DNA of 64,000 nucleotides from Donghicola sp041224595 (GTDB taxonomy: Bacteria; Pseudomonadota; Alphaproteobacteria; Rhodobacterales; Rhodobacteraceae). Position 1 is the stretch's first letter; the number at the start of each line of letters is the position of its first letter. The stretch is taken from contig NZ_JBGFGN010000151.1 in the NCBI RefSeq assembly GCF_041224595.1, forward strand, positions 1-64,000, read 5' to 3'. Positions 51,443 to 60,013 of the stretch are shown here, one piece after another. Made by a program: the position numbers and the translations under genes. Below the pieces are notes generated by a model, which saw only the letters and a list, made by a program, of their open reading frames with translations, was not told the DNA's origin and ran no database searches.

Positions 51443-53203
51443 TTAGAACAGGAAGTAACGTTGGGCCATCGGCAGGGACTCGGCGGGCTGACAGGTCAGC
51501 AATTCACCGTCCGCGCGGACTTCGTAGGTTTCGGGGTTCACCTCGACCTTGGGCAGGGCAGTGTTCAGCTTCAGATCGCTCTTTCCGATGCCGCGGGTGT
51601 TTTGCACCGCGACGGTCTGCTTGAATATCCCCAGCTTCTTGCCGATGTCGTCCGCTTGGGCGGCCTCGGACACGAAGATAACCGCCGAGTTCTCGACCGC
51701 ACGGCCATAGGCGCCGAACATCGGGCGCGAATAGACGGGCTGCGGCGTCGGGATTGAGGCGTTGGGATCGCCCATCTGGGCCATCGCAATACTGCCACCG
51801 ATCAGGACCATCTCGGGCTTCACGCCAAAGAACGCAGGGTTCCACAGCACGAGGTCGGCGCGCTTGCCTTCTTCGATGCTGCCGATCTGGTGGCCGATGC
51901 CATGCGCAATCGCAGGGTTGATAGTGTACTTGGCGATGTAGCGGCGGACACGGAAGTTGTCGTTGTCGCCGGTTTCTTCGGGCAGGCGACCACGCTGCTT
52001 CTTCATCTTGTCAGCGGTTTGCCATGTGCGGATCAGCACCTCGCCGACTCGGCCCATGGCCTGACTGTCCGACGCGATGATCGAGAACGCGCCCATGTCG
52101 TGCAGGATATCTTCAGCGGCGATGGTTTCGCGGCGGATACGGCTCTCGGCAAAGGCAATGTCTTCGGGGATCGATTTATCAAGGTGGTGACAGACCATGA
52201 GCATGTCGAGGTGTTCCTCGAGCGTGTTCACAGTGAAGGGGCGGGTCGGGTTGGTGGACGAGGGCAGAACATGCTCTTCGCCGCAGATTTTGATGATGTC
52301 GGGGGCGTGACCACCGCCCGCGCCTTCGGTGTGGAAGGCGTGGATGGTGCGGCCCTTCATGGCCTTGACCGTGTGCTCGACAAAGCCGGATTCGTTCAGG
52401 GTGTCCGTGTGGATCATCACCTGAACGTCCATCGCATCCGCCACGCCAAGGCAGCAATCGATCGCGCCGGGGGTAGTGCCCCAGTCCTCGTGCAGTTTCA
52501 GTGCGCAAGCACCGGCTTTCACCTGCTCTTCCAACGCGGCGGGGATCGACGCATTGCCCTTGCCCGCAAAGGCGAGGTTCATCGGGAAGGCATCCGCCGA
52601 CTGCAGCATCCGGCCAATATGCCAAGGGCCAGGGGTACAGGTCGTTGCCAACGTGCCGTGCGCGGGGCCAGTGCCACCGCCAAGCATCGTGGTTAAGCCC
52701 GAATGCAATGCGTCCTCGATCTGCTGGGGGCAGATATAGTGGATGTGGCTGTCGAACCCGCCTGCGGTCAGGATGCGGCCTTCGCCTGCGATGACCTCGG
52801 TGCCGGGGCCGACGATGATGTTGACGCCGGGTTGGGTGTCAGGGTTACCCGCCTTGCCGATCTTGTGAATACGCCCGTCCTTCAGGCCAACATCCGCTTT
52901 GTAAATGCCAGTCCAGTCTACAACGAGCGCATTGGTGACCACGGTATCAACGGCACCGTCAGCGCGCGTTGTCTGGGCTTGGCCCATACCGTCGCGGATG
53001 ACTTTGCCTCCGCCGAACTTCACCTCTTCGCCGTAGATCGCAGCGTTGGGGCCATCACCACCAGTGCGGGCGGCACCGACGGCTTCGGCGGTCAGGTCGC
53101 GCTCGACCTCGATGATCAGATCAGTGTCGGCTAGGCGCAGACGATCGCCCGTGGTCGGGCCGAACATCGCTGCGTAATCGGAGCGTTTAATCGTTGCGGG
53201 CAT
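51443..53203 (-). CDS. ureC: UreC, urease alpha (catalytic) subunit
   Basis: A 586-residue dinickel hydrolase subunit that splits urea to ammonia and carbamate. Nickel ligands are in FDSHIHYICPQQ, the carbamylated lysine in ALKLHEDWGTTP, and the flap cysteine in MVCHHLDKSIPED. It is slightly longer than the usual 567-572 residues. MFGPTTGDRLRLADTDL marks the N-terminus. It follows the small unknown gene that splits ureB from ureC by 10 bases. Confidence 0.98.
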   Translation of the reverse strand: MPATIKRSDYAAMFGPTTGDRLRLADTDLIIEVERDLTAEAVGAARTGGDGPNAAIYGEEVKFGGGKVIRDGMGQAQTTRADGAVDTVVTNALVVDWTGIYKADVGLKDGRIHKIGKAGNPDTQPGVNIIVGPGTEVIAGEGRILTAGGFDSHIHYICPQQIEDALHSGLTTMLGGGTGPAHGTLATTCTPGPWHIGRMLQSADAFPMNLAFAGKGNASIPAALEEQVKAGACALKLHEDWGTTPGAIDCCLGVADAMDVQVMIHTDTLNESGFVEHTVKAMKGRTIHAFHTEGAGGGHAPDIIKICGEEHVLPSSTNPTRPFTVNTLEEHLDMLMVCHHLDKSIPEDIAFAESRIRRETIAAEDILHDMGAFSIIASDSQAMGRVGEVLIRTWQTADKMKKQRGRLPEETGDNDNFRVRRYIAKYTINPAIAHGIGHQIGSIEEGKRADLVLWNPAFFGVKPEMVLIGGSIAMAQMGDPNASIPTPQPVYSRPMFGAYGRAVENSAVIFVSEAAQADDIGKKLGIFKQTVAVQNTRGIGKSDLKLNTALPKVEVNPETYEVRADGELLTCQPAESLPMAQRYFLF

Positions 53204-53212
53204 AGGAAACTC

Positions 53213-53530
53213 CTAGAAAGTCTTCGGACCGAGGCGGGTCAGGCGTTTGTGGTTGGCAGAGGTCCGGCGGCGCAAAGGCTTCGCAGCTTCCATCATCACG
53301 ACGTCCGCGGTTTTCCCGCTCATGGCCGCGATAAAGGCCTTTTGGCTGGACTTGGCAAAAGCGACTTGTTTTTCGCTGATCATGCGGCTGTTTTCGCTGC
53401 TTGGAACGGCCCACAGACCCGACATACCCAGCATTCGCATTCCGATGACGGCAGAGGCCTCAATGGCCATTGCGGTGACATACATCTGTGCACTGAATAA
53501 TTTGAACGGGTCCGGGAAGGGGTTGTTCAT
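53213..53530 (-). CDS. Unknown 105-residue protein between ureB and ureC
   Basis: A small helical protein, MNNPFPDPFKLFSAQMYVTA at its start, then a methionine/alanine-rich helix, GLWAVPSSENSRMISEKQVA, and a basic tail RRRTSANHKRLTR. It overlaps ureB by 4 bases (ATGA), so it is translated with urease subunits. Relatives in Rhodobacteraceae have sometimes been labelled antifreeze protein without evidence; phasin-like helices are another resemblance. It has no metal motif. Function unknown. Confidence 0.8.
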   Translation of the reverse strand: MNNPFPDPFKLFSAQMYVTAMAIEASAVIGMRMLGMSGLWAVPSSENSRMISEKQVAFAKSSQKAFIAAMSGKTADVVMMEAAKPLRRRTSANHKRLTRLGPKTF

Positions 53531-53835
53531 TCAAGCTCGCCCATGATCTGTTGATTGAATCCGTAAATTTTGCGGGCACCGCCCACGGGGATCAGTTGCA
53601 CTTCGCGGCGCTGGCCCGGTTCAAACCGGACGGCAGTCCCTGCGGCGATGTCCAGCCGCATTCCGCGCGCCGCGGCGCGGTCGAAATCGAGCGCCGGATT
53701 GGTTTCCGCAAAGTGGTAATGGCTGCCGACCTGAACGGGGCGGTCACCCGTGTTTGCAACCACCAGGGTGATCGCCTCGCGATCTGCGTTCAGGGTCAGG
53801 TCCCCATCGGCGGGGAAGAGTTCTCCGGGGATCAT
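53527..53835 (-). CDS. ureB: UreB, urease beta subunit
   Basis: A 102-residue urease structural subunit: MIPGELFPADGDLTLNADRE, VANTGDRPVQVGSHYHFAET, ALDFDRAAARGMRLDI and a C-terminal GGARKIYGFNQQIMG. GGAAGG lies 8 bases before the ATG at 53835, which overlaps the stop of the preceding small gene (ATGA). The frame is open further upstream, but that sequence is the small His-rich gene in another frame. Confidence 0.96.
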   Translation of the reverse strand: MIPGELFPADGDLTLNADREAITLVVANTGDRPVQVGSHYHFAETNPALDFDRAAARGMRLDIAAGTAVRFEPGQRREVQLIPVGGARKIYGFNQQIMGELE

Positions 53836-53999
53836 TGGCGCGCCTTCCATGCAACCGCAGCCAGCGCGATGATTCCCAACGCGACCGCAACGGGCAGCCA
53901 GTTTTCGGTGCCGTGGGGATGCATGTGGATGCCATCGTTGTGAGCCTGAGCAGCAGTCGCGGTCAGAAGAACGGCCAAGGGAGCAACAAAACGTTTCAT
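53832..53999 (-). CDS. Small His-rich membrane peptide between ureA and ureB
   Basis: A 55-residue protein, below the usual ORF size cut-off. It starts MKRFVAPLAVLLTATAAQAH, a signal peptide, continues with a histidine-rich periplasmic stretch NDGIHMHPHGTENW, and ends with one membrane helix (LPVAVALGIIALAAVAWKARQ, about residues 35-55). Its TGA overlaps the ureB ATG as ATGA. A ribosome site (AGAGGAC) precedes the ATG at 53999. Four histidines near a membrane and the urease context suggest nickel handling; this is inference. I know no family for it. Confidence 0.75.
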   Translation of the reverse strand: MKRFVAPLAVLLTATAAQAHNDGIHMHPHGTENWLPVAVALGIIALAAVAWKARQ

Positions 54000-54023
54000 G
54001 ATAAATGTCCTCTGATCGGGAAG

Positions 54024-54326
54024 TTAGCGAATAGGGTTGTGGACGGTGACCAGCTTGGTCCCATCCGGAAAGGTGGCCTCGACCTGCACTTCGTGGATCA
54101 TTTCGGCGATCCCATCCATGCACTGCTCGCGGGTGATGACTTCGGCACCGGCTTGCATCAAATCTGCGACCGAACGGCCATCGCGCGCGCCTTCGACCAC
54201 CGCGTCGGTGATCAGAGCAATCGCTTCGGGGTGGTTCAGTTTAACACCGCGTGACAGACGCTTGCGCGCGACCTCGGCGGCCATAGCCACCAGCAGCTTG
54301 TCTTTTTCGCGAGGCGTGAGGTTCAT
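54024..54326 (-). CDS. ureA: UreA, urease gamma subunit
   Basis: A 100-residue urease structural subunit: MNLTPREKDKLLVAMAAEVA, GVKLNHPEAIALITDAVVEGARDG and the C-terminal VEATFPDGTKLVTVHNPI. It begins 1 base after the ureD stop. Length is normal for the family. Confidence 0.98.
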   Translation of the reverse strand: MNLTPREKDKLLVAMAAEVARKRLSRGVKLNHPEAIALITDAVVEGARDGRSVADLMQAGAEVITREQCMDGIAEMIHEVQVEATFPDGTKLVTVHNPIR

Positions 54327-54327
54327 T

Positions 54328-55221
54328 CTATAGTCTCCATGAACGTGGAAGATCGTTACCCGTCAGCAAATCAAGAACAGGCAAAAGCGATTGGCGCAGG
54401 CCAAATCCGTCGGCGGCCAGAAAGCGCATCACCAATGCCCCCTCAGCGACCAAAGAGGCACCAGCTGTGTCAGGCAGTAAATCACGAATCCGGTCAAGGT
54501 AAGCTTCGGCATCGGGGGCAGCGTACAGGACAAAGGCCATTGCGCGAGCGCCATTTCCAACACCGGGCCGGTCAAGCTGGCTCGCGATGTCCCCGCGCAA
54601 CAGAGTTGCATCACGGAACAGCACTTTATCGTCTCGGGTGATGGTGATGCGGTCGGACATTTGCGCCTGCTGCACCGTCTCACCCATCGCGAGACGACCG
54701 AATAGCACGGGCTCGACCATAAGGAAGCGACTGTCGCTGGTAATGGACGCCTCTAGACTGCGGCGCAGGTAGGCATTGTCGAACAGAATGGTCTCTTGCG
54801 GCAGCCAATCCAGCCGCGATCCGGGCTCTGCACTCAGCCGGGTGGTCACGGACCCAGCGGTCTGGTCACTGCTGCGATAGATCCGCTCTGCCGCTTGCGT
54901 GGTGAGTCGCAGGGTCGAATCGGCACCTGCGTGCGCGTCGATCCGCAACGTGTCGCCGCCCGTAATCCCGCCCGACGTATTAATGACGACGCCTTCGACC
55001 GCATCTCGGCGCGAGACCGATAGAAACTTGGCAGAGCCCTGCTGACGCAGGGTTCCCAAAGAAGAAGCCCCACGCTTCAATGCCTTGGAGGAAATCTGCA
55101 ACGTCCCGTGCGATCGAGGCTGCGTATTGGATATGGTGTCGAGACAGGTGATCTTTTTTCTTCCGGTAAAAATCTTGCTCTCTGGATAGGCAGTTTGACC
55201 GACAAGATGCCAGATCTGCAC
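54328..55221 (-). CDS. ureD: UreD, urease accessory protein
   Basis: A 297-residue scaffold of the urease activation complex. Conserved parts are SSLGTLRQQGSAKFLSV, VVINTSGGITGGDTLRIDA and DWLPQETILFDNAYLRR. The start is a GTG at 55221, the only plausible in-frame start codon upstream of the conserved part, without a strong ribosome site; the first 30 residues are poorly supported. It is the first gene of the ure operon. Confidence 0.93.
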   Translation of the reverse strand: MQIWHLVGQTAYPESKIFTGRKKITCLDTISNTQPRSHGTLQISSKALKRGASSLGTLRQQGSAKFLSVSRRDAVEGVVINTSGGITGGDTLRIDAHAGADSTLRLTTQAAERIYRSSDQTAGSVTTRLSAEPGSRLDWLPQETILFDNAYLRRSLEASITSDSRFLMVEPVLFGRLAMGETVQQAQMSDRITITRDDKVLFRDATLLRGDIASQLDRPGVGNGARAMAFVLYAAPDAEAYLDRIRDLLPDTAGASLVAEGALVMRFLAADGFGLRQSLLPVLDLLTGNDLPRSWRL

Positions 55222-55527
55222 GTCAAATCAGCATGATGCTCAATATTTTAGATTAAATATTACGCACACAACCCACAAACAGCCCAACAATTAATCAAAT
55301 AGCTGCGTTCCTTCACGAAGTTTGGAACCAGCACTTTCAATCAAGCGACCAAGCGGCAACCAATTCCGACACCAACAGGTGAGACTTCTCACAAGGGTGT
55401 GTGGCGGCCGAACGACTGCAATCAAACAACCGCCACACTTAGTGCAACTCAAGTTGCAGGGCATCGCTAAGGGAACCGGCCACGCCAAACAAGGCCGTCA
55501 GCCGTGCTCTGCTGGAGAAAAGGTATT
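55222..55527. promoter_or_regulatory. Divergent ure/urt control region with inverted repeats
   Basis: 306 bases, AT-richer than the neighbours, between ureD and urtA. AGCAT-G-ATGCT (55230-55240) and AATATTT-N6-AAATATT (55242-55261) are adjacent inverted repeats near ureD. CACC-AACA-GGTG (55370-55381) is a third, nearer urtA. I could not find a good sigma-54 -24/-12 box or a full NtrC box. Nitrogen-dependent control is expected from gene content but not proven by these sites. Confidence 0.5.
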
Positions 55528-56820
55528 ATGAACATCAAAACCGCCCTGCGTACTGTACTTCTGGCCAGCACCATCGCTTCGCCCGCTCTGGCAGCAGACT
55601 GCCCCAAAGATGGCCCGGTCAAGGTTGGCGTTCTGCACTCGCTGTCGGGCACCATGGCCATTTCGGAAACCACTCTGAAAGACACCATGGAAATGCTGGT
55701 GGCTGCTCAGAACGAAAAAGGCGGCGTCTTGGGTTGTGAACTCGAAGCGGTCGTCGTTGACCCTGCGTCCGACTGGCCCCTGTTCGCTGAAAAAGCGCGC
55801 GAGCTGCTGACCGTGCACGAAGTTGACGTCATCTTTGGCAACTGGACCTCGGTGTCGCGTAAATCGGTTCTGCCCGTCATCGAAGAACTGAACGGCCTGC
55901 TGTTCTACCCCGTTCAGTACGAAGGCGAAGAGTCCTCGAAGAACGTGTTCTACACCGGTGCGGCTCCGAACCAGCAGGCAATCCCTGCGGTTGACTACTT
56001 CCTCGACGAACTGGGTGTAGAAAAGTTCGCGCTGCTCGGCACCGACTACGTCTACCCCCGCACCACCAACAACATCCTCGAGTCCTATCTCGAAGGTAAG
56101 GGCATCGCGGCCGAAGACATCTTCGTCAACTACACCCCCTTCGGTCACTCGGACTGGTCCAAGATCGTTTCCGATGTTGTCGCACTGGGAGCAGACGGCA
56201 AGCAAGTTGGCGTGATCTCGACCATCAACGGCGACGCGAACATCGGCTTCTACAAAGAACTGGCAGCCGCTGGCGTTTCGGCTGACGACATCCCCGTCGT
56301 TGCATTCTCGGTCGGTGAAGAAGAACTGTCGGGTCTCGACACTTCGAACCTCGTTGGTCACCTGGCAGCATGGAACTACTTCATGTCGGCAGAAACCGAA
56401 GCCAACGCAGAGTTCATCAAGCAGTGGCACGCCTTCATCGGTGACGAAGCACGCGTCACCAACGACCCCATGGAAGCACACTACATCGGCTTCAACATGT
56501 GGGTGAACGCTGTGACCGACGCTGGCACCACCGACGTTGACGCAGTCCGCGAAGCAATGTGGGGCCAAGAGTTCCCGAACCTGACTGGCGGCACCGCAGT
56601 CATGGGCACCAACCACCACCTCGCGAAGCCTGTTCTGATCGGCGAAATCCGCGCAGACGGCCAGTTTGACATTATCAGCCAGACCGAGCCGGTTCCTGGT
56701 GACGCATGGACCGACTTCCTGCCCGCTTCGGCAGTTCTGGAATCGGATTGGAAAGATCTGGAGTGCGGCATGTACAACACCGAGACCCAGACCTGCGTTC
56801 AGATCGAATCGAACTACTAA
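55528..56820 (+). CDS. urtA: UrtA, urea ABC transporter substrate-binding protein
   Basis: A 430-residue periplasmic receptor for urea. The signal peptide is MNIKTALRTVLLASTIASPALA. The mature protein opens VKVGVLHSLSGTMAISETTLKD, the Urt signature, and has NWTSVSRKSVLPVIEELNGL, PVQYEGEESSKNVFY and GLDTSNLVGHLAAWNYF. CTGGAGAAAAGG precedes the ATG at 55528. Strong codon bias (nearly all preferred C/G-ending codons) suggests high expression. A hairpin separates it from urtB. Confidence 0.97.
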   Translation: MNIKTALRTVLLASTIASPALAADCPKDGPVKVGVLHSLSGTMAISETTLKDTMEMLVAAQNEKGGVLGCELEAVVVDPASDWPLFAEKARELLTVHEVDVIFGNWTSVSRKSVLPVIEELNGLLFYPVQYEGEESSKNVFYTGAAPNQQAIPAVDYFLDELGVEKFALLGTDYVYPRTTNNILESYLEGKGIAAEDIFVNYTPFGHSDWSKIVSDVVALGADGKQVGVISTINGDANIGFYKELAAAGVSADDIPVVAFSVGEEELSGLDTSNLVGHLAAWNYFMSAETEANAEFIKQWHAFIGDEARVTNDPMEAHYIGFNMWVNAVTDAGTTDVDAVREAMWGQEFPNLTGGTAVMGTNHHLAKPVLIGEIRADGQFDIISQTEPVPGDAWTDFLPASAVLESDWKDLECGMYNTETQTCVQIESNY

Positions 56821-56834
56821 TCTTACTGAACCAA

Positions 56835-56861
56835 CCAGAGGGGGCCACGCGCCCCCTCTGG
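56835..56861 (+). other. Intercistronic hairpin between urtA and urtB
   Basis: A perfect 11-bp stem, CCAGAGGGGGC with GCCCCCTCTGG, around CACGC, beginning 15 bases after the urtA stop codon and lacking a T run. It would protect urtA mRNA or reduce read-through to the permease genes. Confidence 0.8.
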
Positions 56862-56898
56862 CCCCTTACGCCCTCCCCAATTTACGGCGGCTTTTTCC

Positions 56899-58839
56899 AT
56901 GAAACGACTGTTCTTTGCGTGCCTTGCCGTACTGGCATGGGCCTCGGTCGGTCATGCCGAGGGGCCTTTGCAAGACATCCTGCAAGAGCACCGCGCCCTG
57001 ATCGAAAAACCTTCCCGCAAAACCATCTCTCCGGCGATTGACGACATTGCCAACAGCGGCCTCGATCAGGCCCAGCGCATGTTGCAAGCGTGGGAGGCCA
57101 GAAACCTGTGGCAGCGCGAGGAAGATGGCCTGTTCTTTGTCGGCAAAGCGCAGGGCCAAGAGCTGACCCTGACCGATGTGGACACCGGCGAAGAGATACA
57201 GACAGAAAAATCCGCCGCTGATCAGTTAAAGCCCAACGCGGGCGTCCGTCGTCTGATCTCGAGCGCACTGGTCCAGTTTCAGCTGTCCGACCCGAACGAG
57301 ACCCGCCGCCTCGAGGCGCTGGAATCGATCGCACGCCGCCCCGAAGAAAGTCATCTTGCGCCGCTGCAAGCCTCGATCGAAGGTGAAGAGAACCGTGCGA
57401 TCCGTGCGCGCAAAGAACGTCTGGTCAAGCTGTTGTCGATTGCCTTTGCCGACACGCCCGAAGCGCAAATCGAAGCGATCGAAGGCGTTTCAGGCGATCT
57501 GAACCTCGAAGTACGTGCGGCACTGAACCCCTTGCTTGCGACGACCCGCAAGGTCAGCGACGTGATCCCTGCAGGCGAAAATGTAGCCCACGTCATGCGC
57601 CTTGGCGAAGACATCTCGCGCGATGAGGCCTATGCCGCCCTGGTCGAGGCTGGCTATGCAACGAAGCGCCTGACCCCCACTGCGATCAAAGATATCCTTG
57701 CCGCGAACATCGTGGATGGTCAGGTCGGCGGCGTACCCGTCGCAAATCTCGACACACCTGAAGCCCGCGACGAAGCCTATCGCGCTCTGGCTGCCGCGGG
57801 CACCGTGCCGCCCTTTGTCTCTGCCGAAGAGGTGGATGAGAAGCTGCGCACCCACGTCATCTACGACGCCTACAACGAACCAAACGGCGATGTGACCAAG
57901 GCCGCGCAATCTGCGCTCAAGGCCATCGACCTGAATGTTGGCCTGAACCAAGCTGCGGATCTCGGGCTGGACGCGCTATCACTGGCGTCGATCTACTTCC
58001 TTGCCGCCATCGGTCTGGCCATCACCTTTGGCGTGATGGGCGTGATCAACATGGCCCATGGCGAATTCATCATGATGGGCGCCTACACAGGCTACGTGGT
58101 TCAACAGGTCATCCCGAACCACACCCTGTCGCTGGTCGTGGCGCTGCCGCTGGCATTCGTCATCACCTTTGCCGCCGGTGTCGCGATGGAGCGTCTGGTG
58201 ATCCGCAAGCTCTATCATCGCCCCTTGGAAACCCTGCTCGCGACCTTTGGTATTTCGATCGCGCTACAGCAGTTGGCCAAGAACATCTTCGGCACCCAAG
58301 CCCGCCCCCTGACCGCTCCCGGTTGGCTGGATGGCGCGTGGGTGCTGAACGACGTGGTGTCCATCAGCTACATCCGTATCGCGATTTTCGTCTTGGCTCT
58401 GTGCTTCCTGTTCCTGTTCCTCTTCATCATGAAGAAGACCCGCCTGGGTCTGGAAACCCGCGCCGTCACGCAGAACCCGCGCATGGCATCTTCTATGGGG
58501 ATTAACCCTGACAAGGTGAACATGCTGACCTTCGGCCTCGGCTCCGGCATCGCAGGAATTGCAGGCGTCGCGATTGGCCTATTCGCCAAAGTGACCTCGG
58601 AGCTTGGCAACGACTACATCGTCCAAAGCTTCATGACCGTTGTGGTCGGTGGCGTCGGCAACATCTGGGGCACCCTTGCGGGCGCCGCCATGATCGGCAC
58701 GCTGCAAAAGGGGATCGAATGGCTGAACCCGTCGAACACGCTGGCGGCTCAGACCTTCATGATCATCTTTATCATTATCTTCATCCAGTTCCGCCCCAGA
58801 GGCATCGTTGCCCTCAAGGGCCGCGCCGCAGGAGATTGA
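56899..58839 (+). CDS. urtB: UrtB, urea ABC transporter permease
   Basis: A 646-residue protein: signal sequence, a periplasmic region of about 340 residues, then a LivH-like permease domain with about eight membrane segments (from near residue 355, SIYFLAAIGLAITFGVMGVI). NMAHGEFIMMGAYTGYVVQ and ETRAVTQNPRMASSMGINPD are permease motifs. The long N-terminal part is usual for UrtB of this lineage, and its function is unknown. Confidence 0.95.
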   Translation: MKRLFFACLAVLAWASVGHAEGPLQDILQEHRALIEKPSRKTISPAIDDIANSGLDQAQRMLQAWEARNLWQREEDGLFFVGKAQGQELTLTDVDTGEEIQTEKSAADQLKPNAGVRRLISSALVQFQLSDPNETRRLEALESIARRPEESHLAPLQASIEGEENRAIRARKERLVKLLSIAFADTPEAQIEAIEGVSGDLNLEVRAALNPLLATTRKVSDVIPAGENVAHVMRLGEDISRDEAYAALVEAGYATKRLTPTAIKDILAANIVDGQVGGVPVANLDTPEARDEAYRALAAAGTVPPFVSAEEVDEKLRTHVIYDAYNEPNGDVTKAAQSALKAIDLNVGLNQAADLGLDALSLASIYFLAAIGLAITFGVMGVINMAHGEFIMMGAYTGYVVQQVIPNHTLSLVVALPLAFVITFAAGVAMERLVIRKLYHRPLETLLATFGISIALQQLAKNIFGTQARPLTAPGWLDGAWVLNDVVSISYIRIAIFVLALCFLFLFLFIMKKTRLGLETRAVTQNPRMASSMGINPDKVNMLTFGLGSGIAGIAGVAIGLFAKVTSELGNDYIVQSFMTVVVGGVGNIWGTLAGAAMIGTLQKGIEWLNPSNTLAAQTFMIIFIIIFIQFRPRGIVALKGRAAGD

Positions 58840-58843
58840 TCCG

Positions 58844-60013
58844 ATGGGTAAGTCTTTCCTCAAAAACCACCCGACCATGCTGGTCTTTCTGGCCCTTCTG
58901 GCGCTGTTCACGCTGGCGATCACGATCTTCTCCGAAGCGTATGGCTCTGGCCTCGTCTCGACCAGCTTCGTCAAGACTTTGGGCAAAACCCTGTGTCTCT
59001 GCCTTGTCGCCATCGCGATGGACGTGATCTGGGGCTATGCGGGCATCCTGAGCCTTGGTCACTTCGCCTTCTTCGGCCTTGGTGGCTACATGATCGGCAT
59101 GTGGCTGATGTACGAACGCACCAAAGAGGTCGTTCTGCGCAGCCTTGAAAACCAGACCATCCCGCCAACCGAGACCGAGATCAGCGACGCCATAGCCACG
59201 CAGATTTTCGGCGTGGTCGGCAGCTCTGACTTCCCGCTGATCTGGAGCTTTGCACACAGCCTGACCCTGCAACTGATCCTCGTCGTCGCCGTTCCCGGCA
59301 TTCTGGCGCTGGTCTTTGGCTGGCTAGCGTTCCGCAGCCGCGTCACCGGTGTTTACCTGTCGATTCTGACGCAGGCGATGACCTTGGCGCTGGCGCTGTA
59401 TCTGTTCCAAAACGACAGCGGTTTGCGCGGAAACAACGGCCTATCCGGCCTGCAGAATCTGCCCCATGTCACTGCGCCTCAGTCCGAGATTTCGATGTGG
59501 TTCCTTTGGGCCTCTGCAACGGCGCTTGGGTTTGGCTACGTGTTCTTTACCATGATGCTGTCGGGCAAGTTCGGCATGGTCGTCAAAGGCATCCGCGACA
59601 ACGAACAGCGCGTGCGTTTCCTTGGCTATGAGGTCGAGCATTACAAGCTGTTCCTGTTCACCGTGACCGCGATTGTGGCTGCTGTGGCGGGTGCTCTGTA
59701 CTACCCCCAAGCCGGCATCATTAACCCTGCCGAGATCATGCCGATCGCCTCGATCTACTTGGCTGTTTGGGTCGCAATTGGTGGCCGTGGTCGTCTATAC
59801 GGTGCGGTGATTGGCGCGGCGTTCGTCAGCCTGCTGTCCACCTGGTTCACTGGTGGTCAGGCCCCCGACATTCCGCTTGGGTTCTACACCATCTCTTGGG
59901 TGGACTGGTGGCAGGTGCTGCTGGGTGTCAGCTTTGTGCTAGTCACGCTCTACGCACCCAAAGGCATCGGCGGTCTATTTGACCTACTGAAACGCAAGGA
60001 GGTGCAGAAATGA
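58844..60013 (+). CDS. urtC: UrtC, urea ABC transporter permease
   Basis: A 389-residue LivM-like permease. GYAGILSLGHFAFFGLGGYMIG, FRSRVTGVYLSILTQAMTLA, GNNGLSGLQNL and KGIRDNEQRVRFLGYEVEHYK are typical. GGAGATTGATCC precedes the ATG at 58844, 4 bases after the urtB stop; the earlier open frame to 58808 lies within urtB. It overlaps urtD by 4 bases. Confidence 0.96.
   Translation: MGKSFLKNHPTMLVFLALLALFTLAITIFSEAYGSGLVSTSFVKTLGKTLCLCLVAIAMDVIWGYAGILSLGHFAFFGLGGYMIGMWLMYERTKEVVLRSLENQTIPPTETEISDAIATQIFGVVGSSDFPLIWSFAHSLTLQLILVVAVPGILALVFGWLAFRSRVTGVYLSILTQAMTLALALYLFQNDSGLRGNNGLSGLQNLPHVTAPQSEISMWFLWASATALGFGYVFFTMMLSGKFGMVVKGIRDNEQRVRFLGYEVEHYKLFLFTVTAIVAAVAGALYYPQAGIINPAEIMPIASIYLAVWVAIGGRGRLYGAVIGAAFVSLLSTWFTGGQAPDIPLGFYTISWVDWWQVLLGVSFVLVTLYAPKGIGGLFDLLKRKEVQK

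Noticed and set aside
53836..54123. Upstream extension of the ureB frame
   Set aside because: The frame is open to 54123, but the extension overlaps the His-rich gene and reads unlike UreB. A ribosome site and the typical MIPGE start fix ureB at 53835.
55390..55430. A possible sigma-54 promoter (TGGCGG...TGCA) before urtA
   Set aside because: The distance between GG and GC is 13 bases instead of 10, so it does not meet the -24/-12 rule.
55498..56619. A 373-codon minus-strand open frame inside urtA
   Set aside because: Antisense to the signal peptide and body of urtA; composition is valine/phenylalanine-skewed as expected from reverse-reading strongly biased codons.
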